This document shows positions 6,648 to 13,842 of a stretch of 15,209 nt of DNA, in pieces. How positions within the stretch are numbered: position 1 is the first letter of the stretch; every line of letters starts with the position of its first letter. The translations under genes were made by a program, and so were the position numbers. The DNA is from Bryobacterales bacterium (GTDB taxonomy: Bacteria; Acidobacteriota; Terriglobia; Bryobacterales; Bryobacteraceae): positions 1-15,209 of the forward strand of contig JAUZEU010000582.1 in the NCBI GenBank assembly GCA_030838885.1, given 5' to 3'. A model generated the notes under the pieces. That model made no database searches. It had not been told where the DNA came from and saw only the letters and a list, made by a program, of their open reading frames with translations.

Positions 6648-7748
6648 CTATTCGATCCAGCCGCCGCCGGCCACCAGATCATCGGAGTAAAACACAGCGC
6701 CCTGACCAGGCGTAACCGCTCGCTGCGGCTCGTCGAAGTGCACTTCCACCTTGCCGCCTTCCAGCGGATACAGCGTCGCCTGAGCCGGCAGATGCCGGTT
6801 GCGGATCCGCACAGTAGCGCGAGCGGGGGCAGACAGTTCCGTCCACGAGAGCCAGTTGATATCCCGCGCGATCAGGGTCGAACGCAGCAGGGAATCGTTC
6901 GAGCCCACGGTCACTGTCTGCGATTTTGTATCCGTCGCAATCACGTAAAGCGGTTCCGGAGCGGCCACACCCAACCCCTTACGCTGCCCTACGGTGAAGT
7001 GGTGCGCACCTGTATGCCGGCCCAGTTCACGGCCTTCCTCATTTACGATACGGCCCTCGGTAGCCTCGCGACTGACGCCCTTCTCGCGCAGGTATGCGTC
7101 CATGAACGCGGCATAGTCGCCGTTCGGAACGAAGCAAATCTCGTAGCTCTCGCTCTTGTTCGCCACCGGTAAATCGAAGGCTACCGCCAGATCCCGAACC
7201 TCCGACTTCACCATTTCCCCCAAAGGAAACAGTGTCCGCGAAAGCTGCTCCTGCGTGAGTCCCCAGAGGAAATAAGTCTGGTCCTTCGAGAAGTCCCTCG
7301 CGGTCCGCATCTCCCAGCGACCGGTTTCCGGATTGCGGCCCACCCGCGCGTAATGCCCGGTGGCAATCGCCTTCGCACCCACCGAATCCGCCAGTGTCAG
7401 AAACTGATCGAACTTGATGAAGGTATTGCAGAGCGTGCACGGGATCGGCGTACGACCAGCCAGGTACTCATCCACAAACGGCGCCACCACGCTTTCCTCG
7501 AACTGACGCTCCAGATTCACCACATAATACGGAATCCCCACGTGCTCCGCCACCCGCCGCGCGTCATAAACGTCGTCGAGCGAGCAGCACCGCCCCGTGG
7601 TCTCATCCGTGGCCAACTCCGGCAGCCGCCGCTGATTCCAGAGCTGCATAGTCAGCCCGGCGATGTTGTACCCGTCGCGCTTCAGCAGCGCTGCAACCGT
7701 TGAACTATCCACTCCGCCGGACATCGCCACGGCGATCAAATCAGACAT
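6648..7748 (-). CDS. mnmA: tRNA 2-thiouridylase MnmA
   Basis: MnmA activates U34 of Lys, Glu and Gln tRNAs by adenylation and inserts sulfur to give 2-thiouridine. The 366-residue cytoplasmic enzyme has the PP-loop SGGVDS at residues 10-15, the catalytic cysteine in CTLCN (C107), GHYAR at 131-135, KDQTYFL at 155-161 and the second catalytic cysteine C205 in ESYEICFVPNGDY. The C-terminal beta-barrel region follows, with HHFTVGQRKGLG at 249-260. Length is normal. The ATG has GGGGAG upstream with a spacer of about 6 bases. The first 8 bases overlap the end of the cysteine desulfurase gene, so the two are co-translated. That fits delivery of persulfide sulfur from one to the other. Confidence 0.97.
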   Translation of the reverse strand: MSDLIAVAMSGGVDSSTVAALLKRDGYNIAGLTMQLWNQRRLPELATDETTGRCCSLDDVYDARRVAEHVGIPYYVVNLERQFEESVVAPFVDEYLAGRTPIPCTLCNTFIKFDQFLTLADSVGAKAIATGHYARVGRNPETGRWEMRTARDFSKDQTYFLWGLTQEQLSRTLFPLGEMVKSEVRDLAVAFDLPVANKSESYEICFVPNGDYAAFMDAYLREKGVSREATEGRIVNEEGRELGRHTGAHHFTVGQRKGLGVAAPEPLYVIATDTKSQTVTVGSNDSLLRSTLIARDINWLSWTELSAPARATVRIRNRHLPAQATLYPLEGGKVEVHFDEPQRAVTPGQGAVFYSDDLVAGGGWIE

Positions 7749-8892
7749 TCACTGCTCCCCGTACGAAGGCGGTCGAGATCCGACGCAGATGCGACACACT
7801 CTCCACCACCGCTCCAATCAACCCGTCCACTTGCTCCCTCGTATTCGCCGGACCCAGCGAGAACCGCACGCTCGACCGCGCATCTTCTGCCGACAAACCC
7901 ATCGCGAGCAGCACGTGCGAAGGCTCTACCGCACCGCTCGAACACGCGGATCCGCTTGACACCGCGTAGCCCCGCAAATCGAGCGCGATCACCATCGCCT
8001 CGCCCTCAATCCCGTCGAAACGGATGTTGGTGGTATTGGGCAGCCGCCGTAGTATATCGCCGTTCACCCCCGCAGACGGCACTCGGTCCAGAACGCCCTG
8101 CTCCAACCGGTCGCGCAATGCAGCGATCTCATTCCAATCGCCCGCAATTCCCGCCGCGAGCCCCATAGCGGCAGCGCCCGGAACATTCTCCGTGCCCGCG
8201 CGCCGCTCGCGCTCATGCCGCCCACCGTAAAGCAGAGGCTGTAGCTCCACGCCCTTCCGCACGTAAAGAGCCCCGATACCCTTGGGCGCCCCAAACTTGT
8301 GGCCACTTACGGAAAGCAGATCCAATCCCAACTCACGAACGTTCACCGGGATACGTCCGGCAGTCTGCACGCCGTCGCTGTGAAACACCACCCCGGCTTC
8401 CCGCGCGACGGCAGCGATCTTCGCGACCGGCTGCACGGTTCCGATCTCATTGTTCGCGTGCATCACGGTAATCAGCGCTGTGTCGTTCCGCAGCGCCCTC
8501 CGGACATCATCGGGATCCACAATTCCATCGCCGCCCACCGGCACATACGAAACGCCGTAGCCCTCGCGCTCCAGCTGCGCGCACGCGTTCAGCACGGCCG
8601 GATGCTCGATCGCGCTGGCGATTACGTGCCCCGGCCTCTTCCTCAACACTCCAAAAATCGCGAGGTTATCCGCTTCCGTGCCACCGCTGGTGAACACGAT
8701 TTCCCGCGGGTCGCATCCGATAAGCCGCGAGACTTCCCGCCGCGCGGCTTCCAGCCGCTGTTTCGCAGCCTGCCCGAAATGATGGATACTGGACGCGTTG
8801 CCATAGACTTCCGCCATGGCTTCGGAGAGGCTACGCAGCACTTCCGGCGCGACCGGCGTTGTCGCGTTATGGTCGAAGTAATAATGCTGCAC
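7741..8892 (-). CDS. Cysteine desulfurase (IscS/NifS family)
   Basis: This PLP enzyme converts L-cysteine to L-alanine and leaves a persulfide on its active-site cysteine for sulfur transfer. The 383-residue protein opens with YYFDHNATTPV. It has EHPAV with the PLP-stacking H97, HANNEIGTVQP at 145-155, the PLP lysine K199 in SGHKFGAPKG, RAGTENV at 231-237 and the catalytic cysteine C317 in SSGSACSSG. The start is a GTG at 8892 (codon read on the - strand), with no strong Shine-Dalgarno. There is no iscU, iscR, sufU or other cluster-assembly gene in the window. mnmA overlaps its stop by 8 bases, so a tRNA-thiolation role like Bacillus YrvO is a reasonable inference. A general IscS role is not excluded. 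Confidence 0.95.
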   Translation of the reverse strand: MQHYYFDHNATTPVAPEVLRSLSEAMAEVYGNASSIHHFGQAAKQRLEAARREVSRLIGCDPREIVFTSGGTEADNLAIFGVLRKRPGHVIASAIEHPAVLNACAQLEREGYGVSYVPVGGDGIVDPDDVRRALRNDTALITVMHANNEIGTVQPVAKIAAVAREAGVVFHSDGVQTAGRIPVNVRELGLDLLSVSGHKFGAPKGIGALYVRKGVELQPLLYGGRHERERRAGTENVPGAAAMGLAAGIAGDWNEIAALRDRLEQGVLDRVPSAGVNGDILRRLPNTTNIRFDGIEGEAMVIALDLRGYAVSSGSACSSGAVEPSHVLLAMGLSAEDARSSVRFSLGPANTREQVDGLIGAVVESVSHLRRISTAFVRGAVNV

Positions 8893-8911
8893 TAAGTACC
8901 AGTTTAGCTTG
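8893..8911. promoter_or_regulatory. 19-bp divergent gap between cysteine desulfurase and SAM hydrolase genes
   Basis: Only 19 bases separate the GTG of the - strand gene from the ATG of the + strand gene. That is too short for two complete promoters. Promoters for the two divergent units must reach into each other's coding sequence, or transcripts must be nearly leaderless. No clear Shine-Dalgarno is visible on either side. A sharp change in + strand base skew also falls near this point. Confidence 0.4.
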
Positions 8912-9649
8912 ATGATTGTGACCCTGCTTACAGACTTCGGCCTTGCCGACCATTACGTGGGCGCCATGAAGGGCGCAGTTCTGTCCGTCTGTCCGCAAGC
9001 GCAGTTAATCGATATCTCGCATGAGGTTGCGCCGTACCAGATCCTGCAGGCCGCTTACACCCTTTCCCAGGCGTGGCAGACCTTCCCGGCAGGGACCATT
9101 CACCTGGTTGTCGTCGATCCGGGCGTAGGTTCCGCGCGGCGTCCGATTCTGGTCGAAGCCGGCGGGCATTATTTCATTGCGCCGGATAACGGGGTACTGA
9201 CGATGGTGCTCAACTCGCAGCCCAGGTATGCCGCAACACATCTCACCGCACGCCAGTACTTTCGCCAAACGGTCAGCCAGACCTTTCACGGCCGGGACAT
9301 CTTCGCGCCGGTAGCAGGCCATCTCGCGACGGGCGTTCCGCCCGCAGATTTTGGCGAGGCGATCGATGACCCGGTAATTCTCCCTATAACGGGTATGGTC
9401 CTCAGTATTGATCGCTTTGGCAACATCATCACAAGTTTCGGTTGGGACGATCTGGACCCGGGCTTTGAACTGATACTCGGCGATACGGTGATTCAGAGGC
9501 GCTGCCGCAGTTATAGTGAGGCGCAATTGGGAGAGCTGTTCGCGATCAAAGGCAGCGGCGGCTTCGTGGAGGTATCCCTGAATCAGGGGAACGCCGCCAG
9601 GGCGCTCGGAGTTAGTCGTGGCACAACAGTTGAAATCCGCCGGGTGTAG
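8912..9649 (+). CDS. S-adenosyl-L-methionine hydrolase (SAM hydroxide adenosyltransferase, DUF62)
   Basis: Members of this family split SAM with water into adenosine and L-methionine and are related to the SAM fluorinase and chlorinase. The 245-residue protein shows the family blocks in order: TLLTDFG with D8, HYVGAMKG at 14-21, VVDPGVGSARRP at 67-78, APDNG at 90-94, TFHGRDIFAPVA at 124-135 and IDRFGN at 166-171. An IKGSGGFVEVSLNQG-like block follows near the C-terminus. The ATG at 8912 is preferred over the TTG just before it because MIVTLLTDFG matches the usual family opening. No halogenase signature insert was noticed. It is first in a + strand set with a DinB-fold protein, a secreted hydrolase and a receiver-like protein. 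What SAM removal does here is unknown. Confidence 0.92.
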   Translation: MIVTLLTDFGLADHYVGAMKGAVLSVCPQAQLIDISHEVAPYQILQAAYTLSQAWQTFPAGTIHLVVVDPGVGSARRPILVEAGGHYFIAPDNGVLTMVLNSQPRYAATHLTARQYFRQTVSQTFHGRDIFAPVAGHLATGVPPADFGEAIDDPVILPITGMVLSIDRFGNIITSFGWDDLDPGFELILGDTVIQRRCRSYSEAQLGELFAIKGSGGFVEVSLNQGNAARALGVSRGTTVEIRRV

Positions 9650-9657
9650 AATCTTCT

Positions 9658-9662
9658 GGAGG
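9658..9662 (+). promoter_or_regulatory. Shine-Dalgarno for the DinB-fold gene
   Basis: GGAGG stands 7 bases before the ATG at 9670 and after the stop of the SAM hydrolase gene. It is one of the few textbook ribosome-binding sites in the window and supports that start. Confidence 0.6.
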
Positions 9663-9669
9663 TTTCCAC

Positions 9670-10224
9670 ATGCAACAGGCACACGACGATCTGAACCGAA
9701 TCCTCACGGATTTCACCTCTAATGAGACTGCGCTCCGGGAGGTTATGGGGGGCCTTTCCGAAAAGCAACTGAACTGGGAGGCCGGGGCAGGCAAGTCCTG
9801 GAGCATCCTGCAGTGCGTGTCGCATCTGGCTCTGTCAAACGAAAGCTATACAGGAGGGATTCGCTCCGTTCTCCGCCCGGACGCCCCTCGCGGAAGGGAT
9901 CCTGTCCGCCCCAGCGCTCCGGGAGCCATATTTTTGAAGAAGCTGGAGCCGCCCGTCAGGCAGAAGGTGCGCGCTCCGGAAAAGATCGTGCCGTTGACCA
10001 GTCTCGCGAAGGAAAGCGTTCTGACGGCGTTCGCGCAGACTCACAATCAGATTCAGAACCTGGTTCAGGAAGTGGCTGAACTGGATCTCAACCGCCTCAA
10101 ATTCCGGAACCCGCTTCTGCCCCTGCTGCGAGTGAGGGTGGGAACCGCATTGCTGATTATGGCCGCCCATGAGCGTCGCCATCTATGGCAGGCGCAACGG
10201 GTCCGCGAGGCGGTGCAACATTGA
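9670..10224 (+). CDS. DinB-fold (DinB/YfiT-like) putative metalloprotein
   Basis: This 184-residue protein looks like a DinB/YfiT four-helix bundle. The opening DDLNRILTDFTSNETAL, the SWSILQCVSHLALSNESY helix and the AAHERRHLWQA helix match the usual pattern. The three histidines H52, H167 and H171 are spaced like the DinB metal triad. Family members include thiol-S-transferases that use mycothiol or bacillithiol, but most are uncharacterised, so no reaction is assigned. Its start follows the SAM hydrolase stop by 20 bases with a good ribosome-binding site. The stop overlaps the next gene's TTG by 4 bases (TTGA). The fold call is fairly secure; the function is open. Confidence 0.8.
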   Translation: MQQAHDDLNRILTDFTSNETALREVMGGLSEKQLNWEAGAGKSWSILQCVSHLALSNESYTGGIRSVLRPDAPRGRDPVRPSAPGAIFLKKLEPPVRQKVRAPEKIVPLTSLAKESVLTAFAQTHNQIQNLVQEVAELDLNRLKFRNPLLPLLRVRVGTALLIMAAHERRHLWQAQRVREAVQH

Positions 10225-11237
10225 TAGCCCGCTCTCTCATAATCTCGGGACTTCTGGTGTGTAACGGCATGGCTCAGAGTTCCCCGCAACGGACCCGCGC
10301 CGCATTCCTGAAGATGATCGACAGGCCCCGCGTTCCGCTCGCGCCGGAGATCGCCGGCAAGGGCGTGACAGGGGGGATTGAACAGCTTTCGTTCACCTAC
10401 GCCGCGGACGCCTCTGAGCGAGTTCCAGGCCTGCTGTTCCGGCCCGCGGAGAGCAAAGGGAAGCTGCCGGTTGTGATCGTGCTGCATGGCACCGGCGGCA
10501 CCAAGCAAAGCCAGATTGCGCTGTTGCGAACGCTGGCGGGCAAGGGCTTTATCGCGATTGCAATCGACGGGCGCTATCACGGCGAGCGCAGCACTGAGGG
10601 CACAGGCTCGGCGGAATATCAGGCCGCGATGCTGCGAACTTATCAAACGGGGAAGGAGCATCCGTTCCTCTACGACACCGTCTGGGACACGATGCGTCTG
10701 ATCGATTACATCGAAACGCTGCCCGGAGCCGATGCAGCACGCATTGGGCTGATCGGGTTTTCCAAGGGCGGCATGGAAACATATCTGGCGGCCGCAGTCG
10801 ATCCGCGGATTCGTGTGGCAGTGCCGTGCATTGGCGTGCAGAGTTTCCGCTGGGCGCTTGAGAACGATTCCTGGCATTCGCGCGCGGGCACCTTCAAAGT
10901 CGCGCTGGATACAGCCGCGCAGCAGAAAGGCGTGGCCACGGCCGACGCGAAGTTTCTGCGGCACTTCTACGATCGGGTGGCGCCCGGCATTTACTCCGAT
11001 TTCGACGGCCCCGCGATGCTGCCTTTGATCGCGCCGCGCCCGCTGCTGACCATCAACGGCGAACTCGACGCACGTACGCCCATGCCGGGGCTTCTGCTCT
11101 GCTTTGAAGCGGCTAAGAAGGCTTATGCAAGTGCGCCCGGCCACTTCGAAACGCTCATAGAAGAGAAGACGGGGCATGCGGTTACACCCGCGGCGCAGGC
11201 CACCGCGATCGCCTGGTTCGAGCACTGGTTAAAGTAA
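10221..11237 (+). CDS. Secreted alpha/beta hydrolase (dienelactone hydrolase/acetyl-xylan-esterase-like)
   Basis: The 338-residue protein begins at a TTG that overlaps the upstream stop (TTGA), with GAGG about 10 bases before it. This start gives a clean signal peptide (IARSLIISGLLVCNGMA, cleavage near 18), whereas an ATG at 10185 would put 12 extra residues in front of it. The alpha/beta-hydrolase elements are all present: oxyanion HGTGG at 89-93, IDGRYHGER at 115-123, nucleophile S181 in GFSKGG, acid D283 in NGELDARTP and H319 in TGHAVTP. The arrangement resembles dienelactone hydrolases and bacterial acetyl esterases acting on plant or microbial polymers, but the substrate is not determinable. 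The likely location is the periplasm or outside the cell. Family confident, reaction not. Confidence 0.87.
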   Translation: MIARSLIISGLLVCNGMAQSSPQRTRAAFLKMIDRPRVPLAPEIAGKGVTGGIEQLSFTYAADASERVPGLLFRPAESKGKLPVVIVLHGTGGTKQSQIALLRTLAGKGFIAIAIDGRYHGERSTEGTGSAEYQAAMLRTYQTGKEHPFLYDTVWDTMRLIDYIETLPGADAARIGLIGFSKGGMETYLAAAVDPRIRVAVPCIGVQSFRWALENDSWHSRAGTFKVALDTAAQQKGVATADAKFLRHFYDRVAPGIYSDFDGPAMLPLIAPRPLLTINGELDARTPMPGLLLCFEAAKKAYASAPGHFETLIEEKTGHAVTPAAQATAIAWFEHWLK

Positions 11238-11243
11238 AGTCAG

Positions 11244-11621
11244 ATGATTCTCGCAGTAATGGCTGACCTGATGTTCTCGGTCCAGATTATTGACCAGGCA
11301 AAAAAGCTCGGCCTGACAGTTCAGTTCGTCAAGGATGAGGAGACGGCTTTTGGGAAACTGAAGTCCCTGCCTGTTCAGGTTGTGATCTTTGACCTGAACT
11401 ATGCCGCCGCTAACCCCGTCGGCCTGCTCCACCGGATGAAGAGCGACGCTGAAACCAAACGGATCGACACGGTTGGTTTCATATCGCATGTGCAGGTGGA
11501 ACTGAAGCGCCAGGCGGAGGAAGCAGGCTGCGACGTTGTGGTGGCACGCTCCGCCTTCGCGCAGAAACTTCCCGAAATTCTGGGTCGCTATGCAGGCAAC
11601 GAGACCGCAACTCTGAGCTGA
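11244..11621 (+). CDS. Stand-alone atypical response-regulator receiver-like protein
   Basis: The 125-residue protein has the length and beta/alpha rhythm of a CheY-like receiver domain with no output domain. The beta-1 segment MILAVMADLMF keeps D8 but lacks the usual acidic pair. The phospho-acceptor position is probably D50 in VVIFDLNY. S81 in VGFISH could be the switch Ser/Thr. The conserved lysine of the beta-5 end appears as arginine (VVVARSAF, R102). Phosphorylation may therefore be altered or absent. The gene follows the hydrolase stop by 6 bases without a strong ribosome-binding site. Its last 34 bases overlap the convergent trpD. No histidine kinase lies in the window. The receiver-like reading is likely but rests on pattern, not alignment. 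Confidence 0.72.
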   Translation: MILAVMADLMFSVQIIDQAKKLGLTVQFVKDEETAFGKLKSLPVQVVIFDLNYAAANPVGLLHRMKSDAETKRIDTVGFISHVQVELKRQAEEAGCDVVVARSAFAQKLPEILGRYAGNETATLS

Positions 11622-12610
11622 TCGAGTTTTTTGTTCGCGGCGCCCGAGTCGATGGATTCCGCAGCGCGGGCCACGCCTTCTTTGAAGTCCGCCGCTTTTC
11701 CTGCCGCGACGATCGCCAGTGCGGAATTGATGAGCACTATGTCACGAGGTGCGCCCGTCTCCCCTGCCAAGATCGCCTCCGCCATGGCCCGGTTATGCGC
11801 AACATCTCCTCCCCGGATGGAATCAAGCGGTCTCGGCTCAAAGCCAAAATCTTCCGGGGTAAGGGTCATCTGCTCCACTTCTCCACGCCTGATCGAGAAG
11901 ACGGTGGACGGCCCCGTGACGGTCACCTCACCCAGACCGTCCGAACCGTGCACGACATATCCGCGGCTTAGCCCGAGCACTGCCAGGGTTCCGGCAATTT
12001 TGCGGGCCGCTTCGTCGGACCACGTGCCGGCTACCTGCATCTCGGCACGCGCGGGATTCGTGAGGGGACCCAGGAAATTGAATGCCGTTCTGAATTTCAG
12101 TTCCAGACGGGTCGGCTGTACGTGCCGCACAGCCTGGTGAAACGACGGCGCGAACAGAAAGCCGATTCCCACATCGCGAATGGAATTCGCCACTACCTGA
12201 GGCGGAACTGCAGTACACACGCCCAGGGCTTCGAGAAGATCCGCGCTGCCGGATTTGCTTGTGATCGACCGGTTGCCGTGCTTTGCGACCCGGACGCCTG
12301 CACCGGCCACCACAAAGGCCGAGATGGTCGAAATGTTGAATCCGGCAGTGGGGTTGCCGCCCGTTCCACAGGTGTCCAGAATGGGGCGGCACGCATCTTC
12401 GATCGCTAGCGGCAGAGCCGCCGCTCGCATCGCACGCGCAAAGCCCGTGAGTTCCGGAATGGTTTCGCCGCGAACCCGCAGGGCCGTCAGAAACGCAGCT
12501 GTCAGCACAGGTGTCGACTCGCCCGCGAGCAGCCCGCGCATGGCACCTTCGGCCTGTCCTTCGGTCAGGGAACGGCCGTCGACTACGGCATGGAGGAGTT
12601 CGAGGGTCAT
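11588..12610 (-). CDS. trpD: Anthranilate phosphoribosyltransferase
   Basis: TrpD transfers the phosphoribosyl group of PRPP to anthranilate, the second step of tryptophan synthesis. The 340-residue length from the ATG at 12610 is normal for the family; an upstream TTG at 12646 would add an unlikely 12 residues. Motifs are CGTGG at 81-85, NISTISAFV at 92-100, KHGNRSITSKSGSADLLEALG at 110-130 and FNFLGPLTNP at 177-186. The metal-binding Asp-Glu pair of the family, usually GLDE or GMDE, reads GLGE here with G227 and E228, so the first acidic residue is missing. The gene is a single - strand unit with no other trp gene nearby. It overlaps the receiver-like gene tail-to-tail by 34 bases. Identification is firm; the substitution is noteworthy. 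Confidence 0.95.
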   Translation of the reverse strand: MTLELLHAVVDGRSLTEGQAEGAMRGLLAGESTPVLTAAFLTALRVRGETIPELTGFARAMRAAALPLAIEDACRPILDTCGTGGNPTAGFNISTISAFVVAGAGVRVAKHGNRSITSKSGSADLLEALGVCTAVPPQVVANSIRDVGIGFLFAPSFHQAVRHVQPTRLELKFRTAFNFLGPLTNPARAEMQVAGTWSDEAARKIAGTLAVLGLSRGYVVHGSDGLGEVTVTGPSTVFSIRRGEVEQMTLTPEDFGFEPRPLDSIRGGDVAHNRAMAEAILAGETGAPRDIVLINSALAIVAAGKAADFKEGVARAAESIDSGAANKKLDQLRVAVSLPA

Positions 12611-12625
12611 GTTAAAGTTGATGTT

Positions 12626-12640
12626 CCGGGTTAAACCGGG
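12626..12640. promoter_or_regulatory. Imperfect inverted repeat between divergent trpD and sucC
   Basis: CCGGGTTAAACCGGG pairs around a central A with one mismatch in 7-bp arms. It lies in the 65-bp gap (12611-12675) between the trpD and sucC starts, where a shared regulator could bind. The pairing is visible; a regulatory role is only inferred. A CATAGT hexamer at 12653-12658 might serve as a sucC -10 box, but no good -35 was seen. Confidence 0.25.
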
Positions 12641-12675
12641 AGCCAAAATTCAGCATAGTCGTTCGCTCGTCCCAA

Positions 12676-13842
12676 ATGAAAATCCACGAGTATCAGGCCA
12701 AAGCAATCCTGGCCAAATACAATGTCCCCGTGCCTCGCGGGAAGGTGGCGTTCACCGTCGCCGAAGCTGAGGCGGCTGCGCAGGAAATCGGCGGGAGCGT
12801 CGTTGTCAAAGCGCAGATTCACGCGGGTGGCCGCGGGAAAGGCGGTGGCGTGAAGGTCGCGAAAGATACGGCTGAAGCAAAAGCACTGGCTGCGAAAATT
12901 CTTGGCATGACGCTCGTCACGCACCAGACCGGGCCGGAAGGTCGCCTGGTGCAGCGCCTGCTGATCGAAGAAACGCTGCCGATCGACAAGGAACTGTACC
13001 TCGGTATCGTGCTGGATCGTGCTATCGGCAAGATCATCTTCATGGCATCGGCTGCGGGCGGCATGGAAATCGAGGAAGTGGCGGCTCATACGCCCGATGC
13101 GATCCTCAAGGAAATCATCGAGCCTGGCATCGGCTTGCAGCCGTATCAGGCGCGCAAACTCGCCTTCGGAATCGGCATCCCGACACCCGCCATGAACGGC
13201 GCGGTGCAGGCGATGACGGCGCTGGCCAAAGCGTGCCTGGAGATGGACGCGACACTCGCCGAAATCAACCCCTTCATGCTTACGAAGGACAACCGGGTTT
13301 ATGCGCTGGACGCGAAGATCAACTTCGACGACAATGCGCTTTTCCGGCACAAGGAACTCGCGGAACTTCGTGACGTCAATGAAGAAGACCCGCTGGAAGT
13401 GGAAGCTTCGAAGTTCGGTCTGAACTACATCAAGCTTGACGGCAACATTGCCTGTATGGTGAACGGCGCAGGCCTGGCGATGGCCACCATGGACATCATC
13501 AAGTACGCCGGCGGTTCGCCCGCGAACTTCCTGGATGTGGGCGGCGGCGCGAATGCGGAGCAGGTGAAGAATGCGTTCCGGATTCTGCTGGGCGACCCTG
13601 CCGTCAAGACCGTCCTCATCAACATCTTCGGCGGAATCCTGCGGTGTGACACGCTTGCGAGCGGCGTGGTCTCGGCGGCGCGCGACCTGGGCATTCAGGT
13701 CCCGATCGTCATCCGAATGGAAGGCACGAACGTGGAACTGGGCCGTAAGGTTCTGGAAGAATCCGGCTTCAACTTCATTCTTGCCGATGGCATGAAGGAC
13801 GCTGCTGAAAAGGCCGTGGCTGCGGCGAAAGGACAACAGTAA
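12676..13842 (+). CDS. sucC: Succinate-CoA ligase, beta subunit
   Basis: SucC is the ATP-grasp beta subunit of succinyl-CoA synthetase, which interconverts succinyl-CoA and succinate with formation of ATP or GTP in the TCA cycle. The 388-residue protein has the family opening MKIHEYQAKAIL, the nucleotide loop KAQIHAGGRGKGGG at 45-58, the Mg-binding region with EINP at 196-199 and LDAK at 211-214. The C-terminal part carries NGAGLAMATMD at 263-273 and FLDVGGGA at 285-292. Length equals the E. coli protein. No Shine-Dalgarno is visible before the ATG. The sucD start follows the stop directly (TAAATG). It diverges from trpD across a 65-bp gap that may hold its promoter. Nucleotide preference is not clear from motifs. 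Confidence 0.98.
   Translation: MKIHEYQAKAILAKYNVPVPRGKVAFTVAEAEAAAQEIGGSVVVKAQIHAGGRGKGGGVKVAKDTAEAKALAAKILGMTLVTHQTGPEGRLVQRLLIEETLPIDKELYLGIVLDRAIGKIIFMASAAGGMEIEEVAAHTPDAILKEIIEPGIGLQPYQARKLAFGIGIPTPAMNGAVQAMTALAKACLEMDATLAEINPFMLTKDNRVYALDAKINFDDNALFRHKELAELRDVNEEDPLEVEASKFGLNYIKLDGNIACMVNGAGLAMATMDIIKYAGGSPANFLDVGGGANAEQVKNAFRILLGDPAVKTVLINIFGGILRCDTLASGVVSAARDLGIQVPIVIRMEGTNVELGRKVLEESGFNFILADGMKDAAEKAVAAAKGQQ

Noticed and set aside
8912..9649. SAM-dependent fluorinase or chlorinase
   Set aside because: The blocks seen fit general DUF62 SAM hydrolases, and no halogenase-specific insert was noticed. Hydrolase is the safer call.
10065..11225. Long - strand frame antisense to the secreted hydrolase
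   Set aside because: The + strand frame has a full catalytic triad and signal peptide; the antisense product has no recognisable feature.
7741..11621. Defence island or phosphorothioation-type system built on the cysteine desulfurase
   Set aside because: No dnd, ssp or nuclease genes are nearby, and the desulfurase is coupled to mnmA.
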